Of a DNA stretch of 59,112 nucleotides, positions 1 through 8,581 are shown in pieces; position 1 is the stretch's first letter; every line of letters starts with the position of its first letter. The stretch comes from an uncultured Lentisphaeraceae bacterium. GTDB taxonomy: Bacteria; Verrucomicrobiota; Kiritimatiellia; RFP12; DVOR01. The DNA lies in NCBI GenBank assembly GCA_949288955.1, contig CASEMS010000029.1:1-59112 (forward strand). Direction: 5' to 3'. The notes beneath the pieces were generated by a model. The model searched no databases, was not told where the DNA came from, and saw nothing but the letters and a program-made list of their open reading frames with translations. A program made the position numbers and the translations under genes.

Positions 1-124
1 CATCTCATTTTTTGGGTTGGCGCGCCGCCCCCCGGGGGGCGGGTTGCGGGGAGCCTTCTTTGCCTTACTGGATGCGTCATTACATTTTGCATCGATCGAG
101 GGCGTTTTGGGCAAGATTAGGTTC

Positions 125-154
125 TTGCCAAGGGAGGTGCGAAAGGGCTATAAT
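125..154 (+). promoter_or_regulatory. sigma-70-type promoter of the lsrF/dhaKL-like operon
   Basis: TTGCCA at 125-130, an 18-base spacer and TATAAT at 149-154. The predicted start near 161 gives a leader of about 47 bases before the first gene. It is the best -10 match in the window. Confidence 0.75.
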
Positions 155-207
155 AAGGTTCGTATCGTTGAGTGTGGGCTTTCGCCCCAGAGAGAAAGGA
201 CAGAGTT

Positions 208-924
208 ATGGATACGATGAGGTTGGTGCGCTTCGGCGCGATGGCCGCGATGGCCGCCTCCGCGATTGGGCTTTCCGCAGGCTGCGCGGGCACCGCGCAG
301 TGCGACAACACACAGGAGATCGTGCAAATGGACAACAAAGACTTCTACACCGATGGCAAGCTGGACGCGGCCAAGTGCAAGGAGGCCTACTTCGAGATGA
401 TGAAGAAGGTCGGCGCACCTGTCTATCCGCGCTACAAGACCGAGGAGGGCTTCCTCTGGACGGTGGACTTCAACCAGGGCGACTTCGCGTCCTTCGGCAT
501 GGGCGGCGTCTTCTGGGTGAACGACCGCACGCACCAATACTTCGGCCATGAGATCTTCCTCCTGCCCGGCCAGTCCATCGCCGAGCACCGCCACCTGCCC
601 ACCACCGACGACAAGGGCCCCTTGCAGGCCAAGCATGAGAGCTGGCAGGTCCGTTACGGCTCCGTCTACGGCTTCAGCGAGGTGGGCGAGCCGAACCTCG
701 ACCAGTACCCCGAGGTCAAGGCGTTGTTGGCCAAGTGCCAGGTGCCGCACCTGAACAGCGTCCACGTCGAGAAGTGGGAGGCCGACGGCCAGATCCACGT
801 CCTGCCCAAGGAGGAGACCTGGCACTTCATGATGGGCGGCCCCGATGGCGCCGTGGTCACGGAGTATGGCTGCTTCCATGACAACAACGGGCTGCGCTTC
901 TCCGTCCCTGGCTCCAGCCTCTGA
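208..924 (+). CDS. cupin-fold sugar isomerase-like lipoprotein
   Basis: 238 aa. The ATG at 208 follows AGAAAGGA; an upstream in-frame ATG at 172 would put 12 polar residues before the signal and lacks a ribosome site. The N-terminus is a lipoprotein signal with lipobox L-S-A-G-C, so the protein is probably membrane-anchored outside the cytoplasm. The body resembles cupin-type D-lyxose/D-mannose isomerases: EHRH near residue 130, then KHESW, then EETWHFMMGG, which are plausible metal ligands. It is the first gene of an operon with a kinase pair and an aldolase, which favours a sugar substrate. A lipidated isomerase apart from its cytoplasmic kinase is odd; the cupin could instead bind or epimerise a sugar outside. 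The fold is fairly sure, the reaction is not. Confidence 0.6.
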   Translation: MDTMRLVRFGAMAAMAASAIGLSAGCAGTAQCDNTQEIVQMDNKDFYTDGKLDAAKCKEAYFEMMKKVGAPVYPRYKTEEGFLWTVDFNQGDFASFGMGGVFWVNDRTHQYFGHEIFLLPGQSIAEHRHLPTTDDKGPLQAKHESWQVRYGSVYGFSEVGEPNLDQYPEVKALLAKCQVPHLNSVHVEKWEADGQIHVLPKEETWHFMMGGPDGAVVTEYGCFHDNNGLRFSVPGSSL

Positions 925-981
925 GGATTCCGCGGCGCGGCGGCTGAGCCCGCCGCGCCGTCCGCACGAAAGGATTTTGCC

Positions 982-1293
982 ATGAAATACATGCACACCG
1001 GCATGATTGTGGGCGAGAAGCTGCCCAACATGAACTTCGTTGAGCCCCTCAAGGTCTGGGTCACCGATGCCTCCCAGGACAAGTACGCCATCGAGTTCCT
1101 CTACTTCGAGGTCGACTCCCCCATGGCCGCGGCCATCCAGGAGCAGCCCCACGTGGCCTACGAGGTCGAGGACATCGACGCGGCCCTCGCGGACAAGGCG
1201 ATTCTTTGGCCCAAGACCGACTTGGGCGCCGCCTACCTCGCCTTTGTCTACGACAACGACACCGTCGTCGAGTTCTACCAGCCCAAGCAGTGA
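982..1293 (+). CDS. small VOC-superfamily (glyoxalase-like) protein
   Basis: 103 aa, ATG after GAAAGGA with good spacing. The second half has the pattern of a vicinal-oxygen-chelate half-module: IEFLYFEVDSPM, HVAYEVEDIDAAL and VVEFYQ at the end. No signal peptide, so cytoplasmic. The gene ends 10 bases before dhaK, so the two are co-transcribed. VOC proteins include isomerases, epimerases and lyases using a divalent metal; no substrate can be read from the sequence. In this operon it may act on the sugar or the cleaved product. Confidence 0.6.
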   Translation: MKYMHTGMIVGEKLPNMNFVEPLKVWVTDASQDKYAIEFLYFEVDSPMAAAIQEQPHVAYEVEDIDAALADKAILWPKTDLGAAYLAFVYDNDTVVEFYQPKQ

Positions 1294-1303
1294 GAGGTGC
1301 GCC

Positions 1304-2308
1304 ATGCCGATGAAGAAGTTCCAGAACGACCCCGAGAACCTCACCGCCGAGATGCTTGAGGGCCTGGCCCTCGCCTACTCCGACAAGGTCAAGGTGGTCA
1401 ACGAGCGCATCGTCGTCCGCGCCCAGCCCAAGGCGCAGGACAAGGTGGCCCTTGTCTGCTTCGGCGGCACCGGCCACGAGCCCGCCATGCACGGCTTCGT
1501 GGGCGAGGGTATGGCCGACGCCGCCGTCGCCGGCGACGTCTTCGCCGCCCCCGGCGGCCCCAAGGTCTTCGAGGCCTTGGAGCTGCTCAACCGCCCCGCG
1601 GGCATCATCCTCCTCACCCTCAACCACAATGGCGACCGGATGTCCGCCCGCAAGGCCCTGCGCCTTGCCGAGAAGGCTGGCATCCCCGTCAAGGAGATCG
1701 TCGTCCAGGAGGACATCGCGCCCGGCATTGACGCCGACCCCGAGGATCGCCGCGGCCTGGGCGGGTGCATCCCCCTCATGAAGGTGATGGGCGCCGCCTG
1801 CGAGCAGGGCAAGCCCATTGACGAGGTGTTGGAGATCGGCAAGGCCTTCCATAGCCACCTCGCCACGCTCTCCGTGGCCCTCAAGGTCGCCACCCACCCC
1901 CAGAACGGCGCCGAGATCGGCTCGCTGGCCGACGATGAGATGGAGATCGGCATGGGCCAGCACGGCGAGGGCGGCGGCGGCATCATGAAGATGCAGGCCG
2001 CCGACGCCACCGTCAAGATCATGGTCGACAAGCTCGTCGCCGCCACCAAGCTTCAGGCCGGCGACCGCGCGCTGCTGATCATCAACGGCTCGGGCGCCAC
2101 CACCACCATGGAGATGCTCATCTGCTACCGCGCCGCCGCCAAGGAACTCTCCGCCCGCGGCATCACCCTCATGAACGGCATCGCCGACGAGCTGCTCACC
2201 GTTCAGGAGATGGCCGGCTTCCAGATGATCCTCGCCAAGGTCTGCCCCACCTGCGAGGCCCTCCTCAAGGCCAAGGCCAACACGCCCTATTGGACCTGCA
2301 TCGGCTGA
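1304..2308 (+). CDS. dhaK: DhaK-like kinase subunit (dihydroxyacetone/ketose kinase, substrate-binding)
   Basis: 334 aa, start ATG at 1304 after GAGAGGTG. The family hallmarks are present: FGGTGHEPAMHGFVGEGMADAAVAG near residues 53-78, LTLNHNGDRM, and GMGQHGEGGGG, whose His at about 219 matches the histidine that binds the carbonyl substrate covalently in DhaK. DhaK binds the ketose while DhaL carries the nucleotide. No PTS subunit DhaM is nearby, so ATP is the likelier phosphate donor. Some members of this family phosphorylate tetruloses or other short ketoses; the true substrate here is open. Co-transcribed with dhaL and an LsrF-like aldolase. Confidence 0.88.
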   Translation: MPMKKFQNDPENLTAEMLEGLALAYSDKVKVVNERIVVRAQPKAQDKVALVCFGGTGHEPAMHGFVGEGMADAAVAGDVFAAPGGPKVFEALELLNRPAGIILLTLNHNGDRMSARKALRLAEKAGIPVKEIVVQEDIAPGIDADPEDRRGLGGCIPLMKVMGAACEQGKPIDEVLEIGKAFHSHLATLSVALKVATHPQNGAEIGSLADDEMEIGMGQHGEGGGGIMKMQAADATVKIMVDKLVAATKLQAGDRALLIINGSGATTTMEMLICYRAAAKELSARGITLMNGIADELLTVQEMAGFQMILAKVCPTCEALLKAKANTPYWTCIG

Positions 2309-2384
2309 GCCGCCGCGCGCCCGCGCCACCCCTGCGGCGCGGGCGCGCCTCACGCCCTTCACCCTCTAACCTCCCCACCGACCC

Positions 2385-2984
2385 ATGACGCTCGAACAAT
2401 TCAAGGCCGTCTGGAAGAAGGCCCAAACCGCCATCGAGGCCAACGAGAAGCACTTCTCCGAACTGGACGCCGCCACCGGCGGCGACGGCGACCACGGCAC
2501 CGCCATCGTCGCCGCCCTCCGTGCCATCAACCACGCCGAGGGCGAGGACTTCCCCTCCTTCCTCGCCGACATGGCCGAGAAGCTTGAGACCGAGGCCTCC
2601 GGCTCCACCTCCTCCCTCTACGGCGCCTGGTGCGAAGGCATGGCCGACGCCGCCCCCAAGGGCGCCACCGCCCTCGACGCCGACCAGCTGGCCGACCTCT
2701 TCCAGGGCGGCTACGACGAGGTCTGCGCCATCACCCGCGCCCGCAAGGGCGACAAGACGATGATGGACGCCCTCCAGCCCGCCACCGAGGCGCTCGTCGC
2801 CGCCAAAGACCAGGGCGAGGCCGCCATGTTCGCCGCCGCCGCCAAGGCCGCCCGCGCAGGCTCCGACGCCACCGCCCAGATGCAGGCCCGCTTCGGCCGC
2901 GCCAAGAACCTCGGCGAGCGCTCCATCGGCGCCATCGACGCCGGGTCCGCCTCCATGGCCACCCTCTTCGAGGCCTTCGCCTAA
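2385..2984 (+). CDS. dhaL: DhaL-like kinase subunit (nucleotide-binding)
   Basis: 199 aa. The DGDHG motif at residues 34-38, with the Asp/His ligands of the Mg-nucleotide, and TSSLYGAWCEGMA (cf. the family GxxSGPLYGT) identify the DAK2/DhaL domain. No strong Shine-Dalgarno precedes the ATG and a 76-base gap separates it from dhaK, so it may be translated less than dhaK or from an unusual site. It would pair with the preceding DhaK-like subunit to form a two-component ATP-dependent ketose kinase. Confidence 0.87.
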   Translation: MTLEQFKAVWKKAQTAIEANEKHFSELDAATGGDGDHGTAIVAALRAINHAEGEDFPSFLADMAEKLETEASGSTSSLYGAWCEGMADAAPKGATALDADQLADLFQGGYDEVCAITRARKGDKTMMDALQPATEALVAAKDQGEAAMFAAAAKAARAGSDATAQMQARFGRAKNLGERSIGAIDAGSASMATLFEAFA

Positions 2985-3013
2985 TCCCCTCCCCAAACAG
3001 AAAGGATCTCCCC

Positions 3014-3886
3014 ATGCCCGACATGGACAACTTCAAGGAAGCCACCGCCTTCGGCGTCGGCACCCCCCAGGAAACCTTCGGCTTCCCCCTCAAAGGCTGC
3101 GGCAGCCTGGACTGGGGCATGAAGAGCCGCCTCGCGCGCATCTTCGACCCCAAGGACGGCCGCTCCCTCATGCTCGCCTGCGACCATGGCTTCATCATGG
3201 GCCCGACCGGCGGCGTCGAGCGCATCGACCTCTCCATCGTCCCGCTCCTGGAGTATGCCGACTGCCTGATGTGCTCCCGCGGCGTCCTACGCTCGCTCAT
3301 CCCCGCCACCAGCCGCATCCCCGTCTGCCTCCGCTCCGACGCGGGCACCTCCGTCGTCACCGAGCTCAATGACAACGTGGTCATCGACCCGGAGGACGCC
3401 ATCCGCCTCAACGCCTCCGCCATGGCCGTCATGGTCGCCATCGGCGACGCGAACTTCGAGGGCAAGACCGTGGCCAACCTCTACCACGCCGTGGACGTCG
3501 GCCAGCGCTATGGCATCCCCGTCATGGGCGTGACCGCCGTCGGCAAGCAGATGACCCGCGACGCGCGCTACTTCCGCCTCGCCACCCGCATCTGCGCGGA
3601 GAACGGCGCCAACATCGTCAAGACCTACTACACCGAGGGCTTCGAGACCGTCGTCGCCGCCTGCCCCGTCCCGATCGTCATCGCCGGCGGCAAGAAGATC
3701 CCCGAGCGCGACGCGTTGGAGCTCGCCTACAAGGCCATCAGCGATGGCGCCGCAGGCGTGGACATGGGCCGCAACGTCTTCCAGTCCGAGCACCCCGCCG
3801 CCATGATCCAGGCCGTCCGCGCCGTCATCCACGACGGCCTCAAGCCCGATCAGGCCTATCAGCTCTACCAAGACCTCTCCAAGTGA
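3014..3886 (+). CDS. lsrF: LsrF-like class I aldolase/thiolase
   Basis: 290 aa, start at 3014 after AAAGGA. It resembles E. coli LsrF along its whole length: LKGCG-LDWGM near the N-terminus, LACDHGF, MCSRGVLRS, IVKTYY and GVDMGRN-FQS. Lys203 in the IVKTYY strand falls at the Schiff-base lysine of LsrF. LsrF acts on phosphorylated autoinducer-2, but relatives in this aldolase family cleave other sugar phosphates. No lsrK, lsrG or Lsr transporter is present, and the kinase beside it is of DhaKL type, so AI-2 breakdown is only one option. It is the last gene of the operon, followed by a strong terminator. Confidence 0.85.
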   Translation: MPDMDNFKEATAFGVGTPQETFGFPLKGCGSLDWGMKSRLARIFDPKDGRSLMLACDHGFIMGPTGGVERIDLSIVPLLEYADCLMCSRGVLRSLIPATSRIPVCLRSDAGTSVVTELNDNVVIDPEDAIRLNASAMAVMVAIGDANFEGKTVANLYHAVDVGQRYGIPVMGVTAVGKQMTRDARYFRLATRICAENGANIVKTYYTEGFETVVAACPVPIVIAGGKKIPERDALELAYKAISDGAAGVDMGRNVFQSEHPAAMIQAVRAVIHDGLKPDQAYQLYQDLSK

Positions 3887-3902
3887 GGCCGTGCGCGGGC
3901 AC

Positions 3903-3939
3903 AAAAAAGGCCCCCGACCGTCCGGTCGGGGGCCTTTTT
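3903..3939. terminator. bidirectional rho-independent terminator
   Basis: A run of six A, a perfect 12-bp GGCCCCCGACCG stem with a tiny loop, then five T. It lies between the convergent lsrF-like and pdxB genes and can serve both strands. Confidence 0.93.
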
Positions 3940-3951
3940 CGCACCGCGCGC

Positions 3952-5106
3952 TTAGGCGGTCGGCAGCTTGAAGCCTAGGGCCGACACCTTGGCCAGGAGC
4001 GTGGGGGTGGCGTGATGGAGCACCGCCGTGGTGGCGCTGAATTGGCGGCGGTAAGGATAGGTGCGGCGCTGGGCCATGAAGCGGCGCCTGCGGATTGGCT
4101 CGGGGAGGGCGATCAGGTCTTGGAAGTTCAGGTGGTCGGCCACCACCATCGAGAGGCGCTGCGTGAGGAACCACAGCACCTCCTCGTCGTCGCGCCCCTG
4201 CACGTTGGCCTCGATCTTCGGGACCACCGGCGGCGGCATCACCGGCAGGATCGCGGGCTGCTTGCCCAGATAGGCGCACGCCGCGTGGTAGACGGCCACG
4301 GTGCCATTGACCTTGCCCTCATAGGAGTGCCCCGCCAAGTGCGGGGTGGCCAGGAAGGTGAGGCCCGCCAACTCCGTGGAGAAGTCCGGCTCGTTCTCCC
4401 AGACGTCGAGGAGCGCGTCCCCGATCTGCCCCTCCTTCAGGGCGGCGATGAGGGCCGGCGTGTCGCAGACCGCCCCGCGCGCCATGTTGATGAGGGTGGC
4501 GCCATATTTCGTCCGCCCCAGGGCCGCCGCGTCGAGCATATGCCAAGTGGGGTGGGGGCCATCCTTGGTGAGCGGGACGAAGGGGATGACGTAATCCGCC
4601 TCCGGCAAGACCTCGTCCAAGGGTTGGAAGGCCTGCGCCTCGGCGTCGCGCGGGTTGTCTTTGCGCGGCGGGTCGCAGCAGAGCACGCGCATCCCCAACG
4701 CCTCGCAGCGGCGGCGCACCATGCCGCCGATCCACCCCACGCCGATGAGCGCCACCGTCGCCCCCGCCAATCGGCGGTGGCGCGTGTGCCCATGCTCCAG
4801 CAAGGCGGCCAGGCAATAATCCGCCACGCTCTCGCCGTTCGCGCGCGGGGCGTGGACCCAACGGATGCCGGCCTGGCTCAGCCAAGGTTTGTCCATGTGG
4901 TCGGTGCCGGTCACGGCGGTCCCCACGAAGCGTACCGGCGTGCCTTCCAAGAGCGCGGCGTTCACCGGCGTGTCGCGCACCATCAGCATATCGGCGTCCT
5001 GCAGCAACGCCTTGGAGAGGCGCCCGCCGTCCACCAGCGTTACCTGCCCCAAGGTGCTGAACAGCGTCCGCCCCAAAGGCAAATTCGTATCACAAACAAT
5101 CTTCAT
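3952..5106 (-). CDS. pdxB: erythronate-4-phosphate dehydrogenase
   Basis: 384 aa, similar to PdxB (E. coli 378 aa). It oxidises 4-phosphoerythronate in the DXP-dependent route to pyridoxal 5'-phosphate. The Rossmann motif GVGWIGG is at 122-128; the catalytic triad of the D-2-hydroxyacid dehydrogenase family fits Arg210 (NMARGAV), Glu239 (VWENEP) and His256 (TPHLAGH). TGTDHMD near 67-73 and the C-terminal extension separate PdxB from other family members. Start ATG at 5106 has GGAGAG nine bases upstream and its own promoter. Cytoplasmic, monocistronic, convergent with the lsrF operon. Confidence 0.93.
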   Translation of the reverse strand: MKIVCDTNLPLGRTLFSTLGQVTLVDGGRLSKALLQDADMLMVRDTPVNAALLEGTPVRFVGTAVTGTDHMDKPWLSQAGIRWVHAPRANGESVADYCLAALLEHGHTRHRRLAGATVALIGVGWIGGMVRRRCEALGMRVLCCDPPRKDNPRDAEAQAFQPLDEVLPEADYVIPFVPLTKDGPHPTWHMLDAAALGRTKYGATLINMARGAVCDTPALIAALKEGQIGDALLDVWENEPDFSTELAGLTFLATPHLAGHSYEGKVNGTVAVYHAACAYLGKQPAILPVMPPPVVPKIEANVQGRDDEEVLWFLTQRLSMVVADHLNFQDLIALPEPIRRRRFMAQRRTYPYRRQFSATTAVLHHATPTLLAKVSALGFKLPTA

Positions 5107-5141
5107 AGCTAATCACTCTCCGAACGCTCACATCTATCCCT

Positions 5142-5170
5142 AGTCTACCCGATTTCCCCACCCACTGCAA
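5142..5170 (-). promoter_or_regulatory. pdxB promoter
   Basis: On the reverse strand TTGCAG, 17 bases, TAGACT. The predicted start near 5135 leaves a leader of about 29 bases carrying GGAGAG. Confidence 0.65.
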
Positions 5171-5297
5171 GCGAAAAGCAAATTGTCTTTCCATTGCGCA
5201 GTGCGCTGCACAGAGCGTACGCGTCTCGCCTCCTCTTCCCCCAAGGTGTGCGAGAATCGTGCGCGGCCTGGCCTGTGCGAAAGGCGGCAAAAAAGGC

Positions 5298-5326
5298 TTG
5301 CGGTGGCGGGGGAAATCGGCTATGCT
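5298..5326 (+). promoter_or_regulatory. promoter of the secreted-protein gene
   Basis: TTGCGG at 5298-5303, 17-base spacer, TATGCT at 5321-5326. The predicted start near 5333 lies just upstream of the ATG at 5348. Confidence 0.65.
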
Positions 5327-5347
5327 ATGAGGCAGAAAGATTGCGAT

Positions 5348-6886
5348 ATGGAAATGAAGCGTCTTCTCAGTTGCTTGTTGGGTGCCGTGGGCGTGGCCTG
5401 GGGCGCGTCCGCCGCGCCGGGCGCCTTCCTTTCGCCCGCGAACACGGCGGACAATCCCTACACCTTCACCGACCAGGCGGCGGGGACTGATTATGTGTTG
5501 CCCTCGGATGACTATCCCGAGTGGCGCGTCTTCAACGCCGCCTCCACCACCGCGGAGGCCGCCTCCACCTACACCATCGCGACTGACGACCGTGGGACTT
5601 CTTATCTCGCCTTCTCCCAAGCGCTCGCGGAGGACCTGCAGGCTTATCTGACGCTCGGCATCATCAATTCCGAAACGGGCCCGCAGAAACCGCTCTCGGT
5701 CTTGCCGACCGACCCGACCCAGCTGCGTTTGGACAACGTCTACGCCACTGTCCGCTTCGTTCTCTCCGACACCGCCCCGGACATGGAGACCCTTCAGGAG
5801 ATGTATCCCTCCTATGAGGAAAGCCTCCCCTCCGGCGACACGGGCCTGACGCCCACCCCGACGGCCGCGAAGCTGGGCGTCTGCGTGTTGCAGGATGGCT
5901 ATTTCTACGTCTCCCGCGTGGTCAGCGGCGCAAACGGCAATCCTGGGACTGGTCGGCCTGAGGATCTTGACTTCCAGTTCTGCAAGACCAATCACACCTA
6001 CGATGAGGTGGGCGGCGGTGCCGTGACCGTCCGCATCGAGTTCTGCTCATACGCCGCCTCGGTGTACGATCCCATCACCCGCGGCTTCCGCATCTGGGTG
6101 CGTGACGCGAATGACCCTGACGCGGCGGAGATTTGCCTTACCGAAGGGCTTGGCTATCGCTGGCTCTCCGATCCGGAGGTCGGTTATCGCTTCGACTTCT
6201 CCTCCCTCGAAGGGGGCGAGGGGTGCGACTGGTTCTATCTCATCGACAGCGCGATGGCGGCCACCGGCACCATCGGCCTGAGCAGTTTGGACACCCTCAG
6301 TCAGCTGGGCTTCTCCGCCACGGATGGCGGTTTCTACGCCGCTTGGCTGGCGCAGGGCTCCGTTCAGACCGCCGATGCCTTGGCGGCGAATTACGAGCTC
6401 GGCGCGTTCGCGGATTATTTCACGGCGGACATCGACAACCCTGTCACGGCCTGGGCCTCGCGCCACGGCGTCAACCTGACCGACTGGCTCCAGAAGAAGT
6501 CCCCCGTGCGCCTGATGGCCGCCGCCGATGCCGGCGGGAACCTGACGGACTACGCCTTCAACGCCTTCCTCCTCGACATGGATCCCTCCCTCGGCGCGGA
6601 GTTGCGCCTCACTGTAACCGGCATCGTTCCGGAGCAGGACGTCGTAACGCTCACCGTCCGCGGCCCCGAGGGGAGCAGCCTCAAGCGCGCCACTGCCGCC
6701 GACCGCGTCGGGCGCATTTGCGTCTCCCGCGCCGAGACGTTGGACGCGCTGGCCGATGCCCCCATCGAGCGCATTGACAGCCTCGCCTTCGATGGCGAGG
6801 GCAACGCCACCATTGTCCTGCCCCGAGGCGAGCGTGAGACGCCCTTCATGAAGGTTACGCTCCAAGCCTCCAAGGACGTGGAGTGA
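5348..6886 (+). CDS. secreted protein of unknown function
   Basis: 512 aa from the ATG at 5348; the frame is open further upstream but the promoter lies inside that extension. Signal peptide MKRLLSCLLGAVGVAWGASA, so exported. The mature protein is acidic, rich in Asp, Thr and Ala, and reads like beta-strand-rich extracellular domains; Asp-rich stretches such as RDANDPDAAE could bind metal. It has no PEP-CTERM tail, lipobox or catalytic motif that I recognise. It has its own promoter and terminator, so it is monocistronic. Confidence 0.75.
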   Translation: MEMKRLLSCLLGAVGVAWGASAAPGAFLSPANTADNPYTFTDQAAGTDYVLPSDDYPEWRVFNAASTTAEAASTYTIATDDRGTSYLAFSQALAEDLQAYLTLGIINSETGPQKPLSVLPTDPTQLRLDNVYATVRFVLSDTAPDMETLQEMYPSYEESLPSGDTGLTPTPTAAKLGVCVLQDGYFYVSRVVSGANGNPGTGRPEDLDFQFCKTNHTYDEVGGGAVTVRIEFCSYAASVYDPITRGFRIWVRDANDPDAAEICLTEGLGYRWLSDPEVGYRFDFSSLEGGEGCDWFYLIDSAMAATGTIGLSSLDTLSQLGFSATDGGFYAAWLAQGSVQTADALAANYELGAFADYFTADIDNPVTAWASRHGVNLTDWLQKKSPVRLMAAADAGGNLTDYAFNAFLLDMDPSLGAELRLTVTGIVPEQDVVTLTVRGPEGSSLKRATAADRVGRICVSRAETLDALADAPIERIDSLAFDGEGNATIVLPRGERETPFMKVTLQASKDVE

Positions 6887-6913
6887 GGCTTCGCCCGGGA
6901 ATCCCGCGCGCCA

Positions 6914-6955
6914 CGGTGCGTTCCCTGTTACGCAGGGGACGCACCGCGTCGTTTT
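6914..6955 (+). terminator. probable rho-independent terminator
   Basis: A 14-bp stem with one G-T pair (CGGTGCGTTCCCTG), five-base loop TTACG, then CGTCGTTTT. It lies 28 bases after the secreted-protein gene. Confidence 0.6.
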
Positions 6956-7008
6956 CGCTTGCGGGGTGGGGCGGGTGTTTGAGAGGATGAGTCGTGGAGA
7001 CAATTGCC

Positions 7009-8571
7009 ATGAAGTCGCTGAATCTGTTTGCTTGCTTCCGTCCCGCCCTCGCCGTCATGCTGTGCTTGGCGGGAGTGAGGGCTTTCGCCGCGCCGACGGC
7101 GGATGACCCCTTCCGTCCAGACCTTGCCTTTGCGGATGGCGTCCTCACCGTCTCCTTCCGGATGATGACCCCGGATCAGCATATCTATGACGATATGCTC
7201 ACGTGTACCTTGGGCGAGCCGCTTACGAAACCCGCTTCGCGCCCAGACGCCGACGGCCGCGCCATCTATGAGGGGATGGCCGACTTCACCTGGAAGGCCG
7301 CGATTGGGCAGTCCTTCACGTTGGAGTATCAGGGGTGCGACGCTCGGCAGTGCTATATGCCGCAGTCGCTCGCGCTCACCATCACGCATTCGGGCGAGGT
7401 GGCGCACACCGTCGCCAAGGTCGAGGCCGGCGGCGTCACCGTGACCATCGCGGAGACGGGCGATGACGTGCCGACCGCGAAGCCCGCACAACCCCCGGCC
7501 GACGCGAAGGAGCGTGCGGTGGCGGGCTTCCTGCCGCCCGAGCGGTTCATCGCCTTCCTGCGTGGCGAGGCGGTGGCGGGCGAGGCCTCCGGCACGGGCT
7601 TCCTCGATGACCCGCAGGCGTGGCTGGCGGCGCATGGCGCGTGGCTCCTCATCGGTATCATCCTCTTGGGCGGGCTGGCGCTGAACCTCACGCCGTGCGT
7701 GCTGCCGATGATCCCCATCAACCTGGCCATCATCGGCGCGGGCGCGGTGGGGGGAAGCCGTCTGCGCGGCGCGTTGCGCGGCGGCGCCTATGGTCTGGGC
7801 ATCGCTCTGGCCTATGGCGTGCTGGCGCTGATCCCGGCGCTGACGGGAACGGCCTTCGGCGCCATCCAGTCGGCGTGGTGGTTCAATGCGGCCATCGCGG
7901 TGGTCTTCGTGGCGTTGGCCTTGGCGCTCTTCGACGTCTTCATGATTGACCTCACGCGCTTCTCCGGCCCCGGGAGCGGCAAGAAGGGCGCGGCGGCGGC
8001 CTTCGTGGCCGGCGCGGTGAGCGCGGTGTTGGCGGGTGCGTGCGTCGCGCCGGTGCTGTTGGCCGTGTTGTTGCTGACGGCTGATGGCGTGGCGCAGGGG
8101 GCGTGGTGGATGCTGTGCCTGCCCTTCGTGCTGGGCGTCGGCATGGCGTTGCCGTGGCCGATCGCGGGCGCGGGGCTGGCCTTCCTGCCGAAGCCGGGTG
8201 TTTGGATGAACTGGGTGAAGAAGGGGTTTGGCGTGGTGGTGCTCCTCTTCGCGGCGCACTATGGCTGGGTGGCCGTCCGCGGGCTCCTGCCCAGCGAGGG
8301 GCTCGACGGCGCGAACCTGCCTGCCATCGAGGCCGCCATCGCCGAGGCCCGCGCCGACGGCAAGCCCGTCCTCCTCGACTTCTGGGGCACCGCCTGCAAG
8401 GCGTGCGAGGAGATGGAGGCCGAGACCTTCCCTGACCCTGCCGTCCAGAAGGAGTTGGAGCGCTTCGTCTTCCTCAAGGTGCGGATGGATTTGGCCGACC
8501 GCGCCATTCGGCCCACCCAGGAACGCTTCGCCATCAAAGGTCTTCCCACCTACGTTGTCATCGAACCCTGA
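7009..8571 (+). CDS. dsbD: thiol:disulfide interchange protein DsbD, short thioredoxin domain
   Basis: 520 aa from ATG 7009; a GTG at 6994 behind GAGAGG is an alternative start. Signal peptide, then a periplasmic alpha domain with the cysteine pair C110/C115 (QGCDARQC), a multi-helix membrane domain with Cys230 (LNLTPCVLP) and about Cys345 (GACVAPVL), and a C-terminal thioredoxin-like domain with C463-K-A-C466. DsbD carries electrons from cytoplasmic thioredoxin to the periplasm. The protein stops right after the cis-Pro strand (GLPTYVVIEP), some 30 residues before the usual end. Its stop is followed at once by AAGGAG of the next gene, so the two are coupled. Confidence 0.88.
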   Translation: MKSLNLFACFRPALAVMLCLAGVRAFAAPTADDPFRPDLAFADGVLTVSFRMMTPDQHIYDDMLTCTLGEPLTKPASRPDADGRAIYEGMADFTWKAAIGQSFTLEYQGCDARQCYMPQSLALTITHSGEVAHTVAKVEAGGVTVTIAETGDDVPTAKPAQPPADAKERAVAGFLPPERFIAFLRGEAVAGEASGTGFLDDPQAWLAAHGAWLLIGIILLGGLALNLTPCVLPMIPINLAIIGAGAVGGSRLRGALRGGAYGLGIALAYGVLALIPALTGTAFGAIQSAWWFNAAIAVVFVALALALFDVFMIDLTRFSGPGSGKKGAAAAFVAGAVSAVLAGACVAPVLLAVLLLTADGVAQGAWWMLCLPFVLGVGMALPWPIAGAGLAFLPKPGVWMNWVKKGFGVVVLLFAAHYGWVAVRGLLPSEGLDGANLPAIEAAIAEARADGKPVLLDFWGTACKACEEMEAETFPDPAVQKELERFVFLKVRMDLADRAIRPTQERFAIKGLPTYVVIEP

Positions 8572-8581
8572 AGGAGTCCCC

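Noticed and set aside
25..42. Perfect GC palindrome at the window start as a terminator
   Set aside because: No T-run follows on either strand in the right place; likely a GC-rich intergenic palindrome.
3014..3886. Naming the first operon an AI-2 (lsr) operon
   Set aside because: Only the LsrF-like gene fits; LsrK, LsrG, LsrR and the transporter are absent and the kinase is of another family.
5183..5347. Upstream extension of the secreted protein
   Set aside because: It would contain the promoter and bury the signal peptide after 50 residues; the ATG at 5348 fits the signal.
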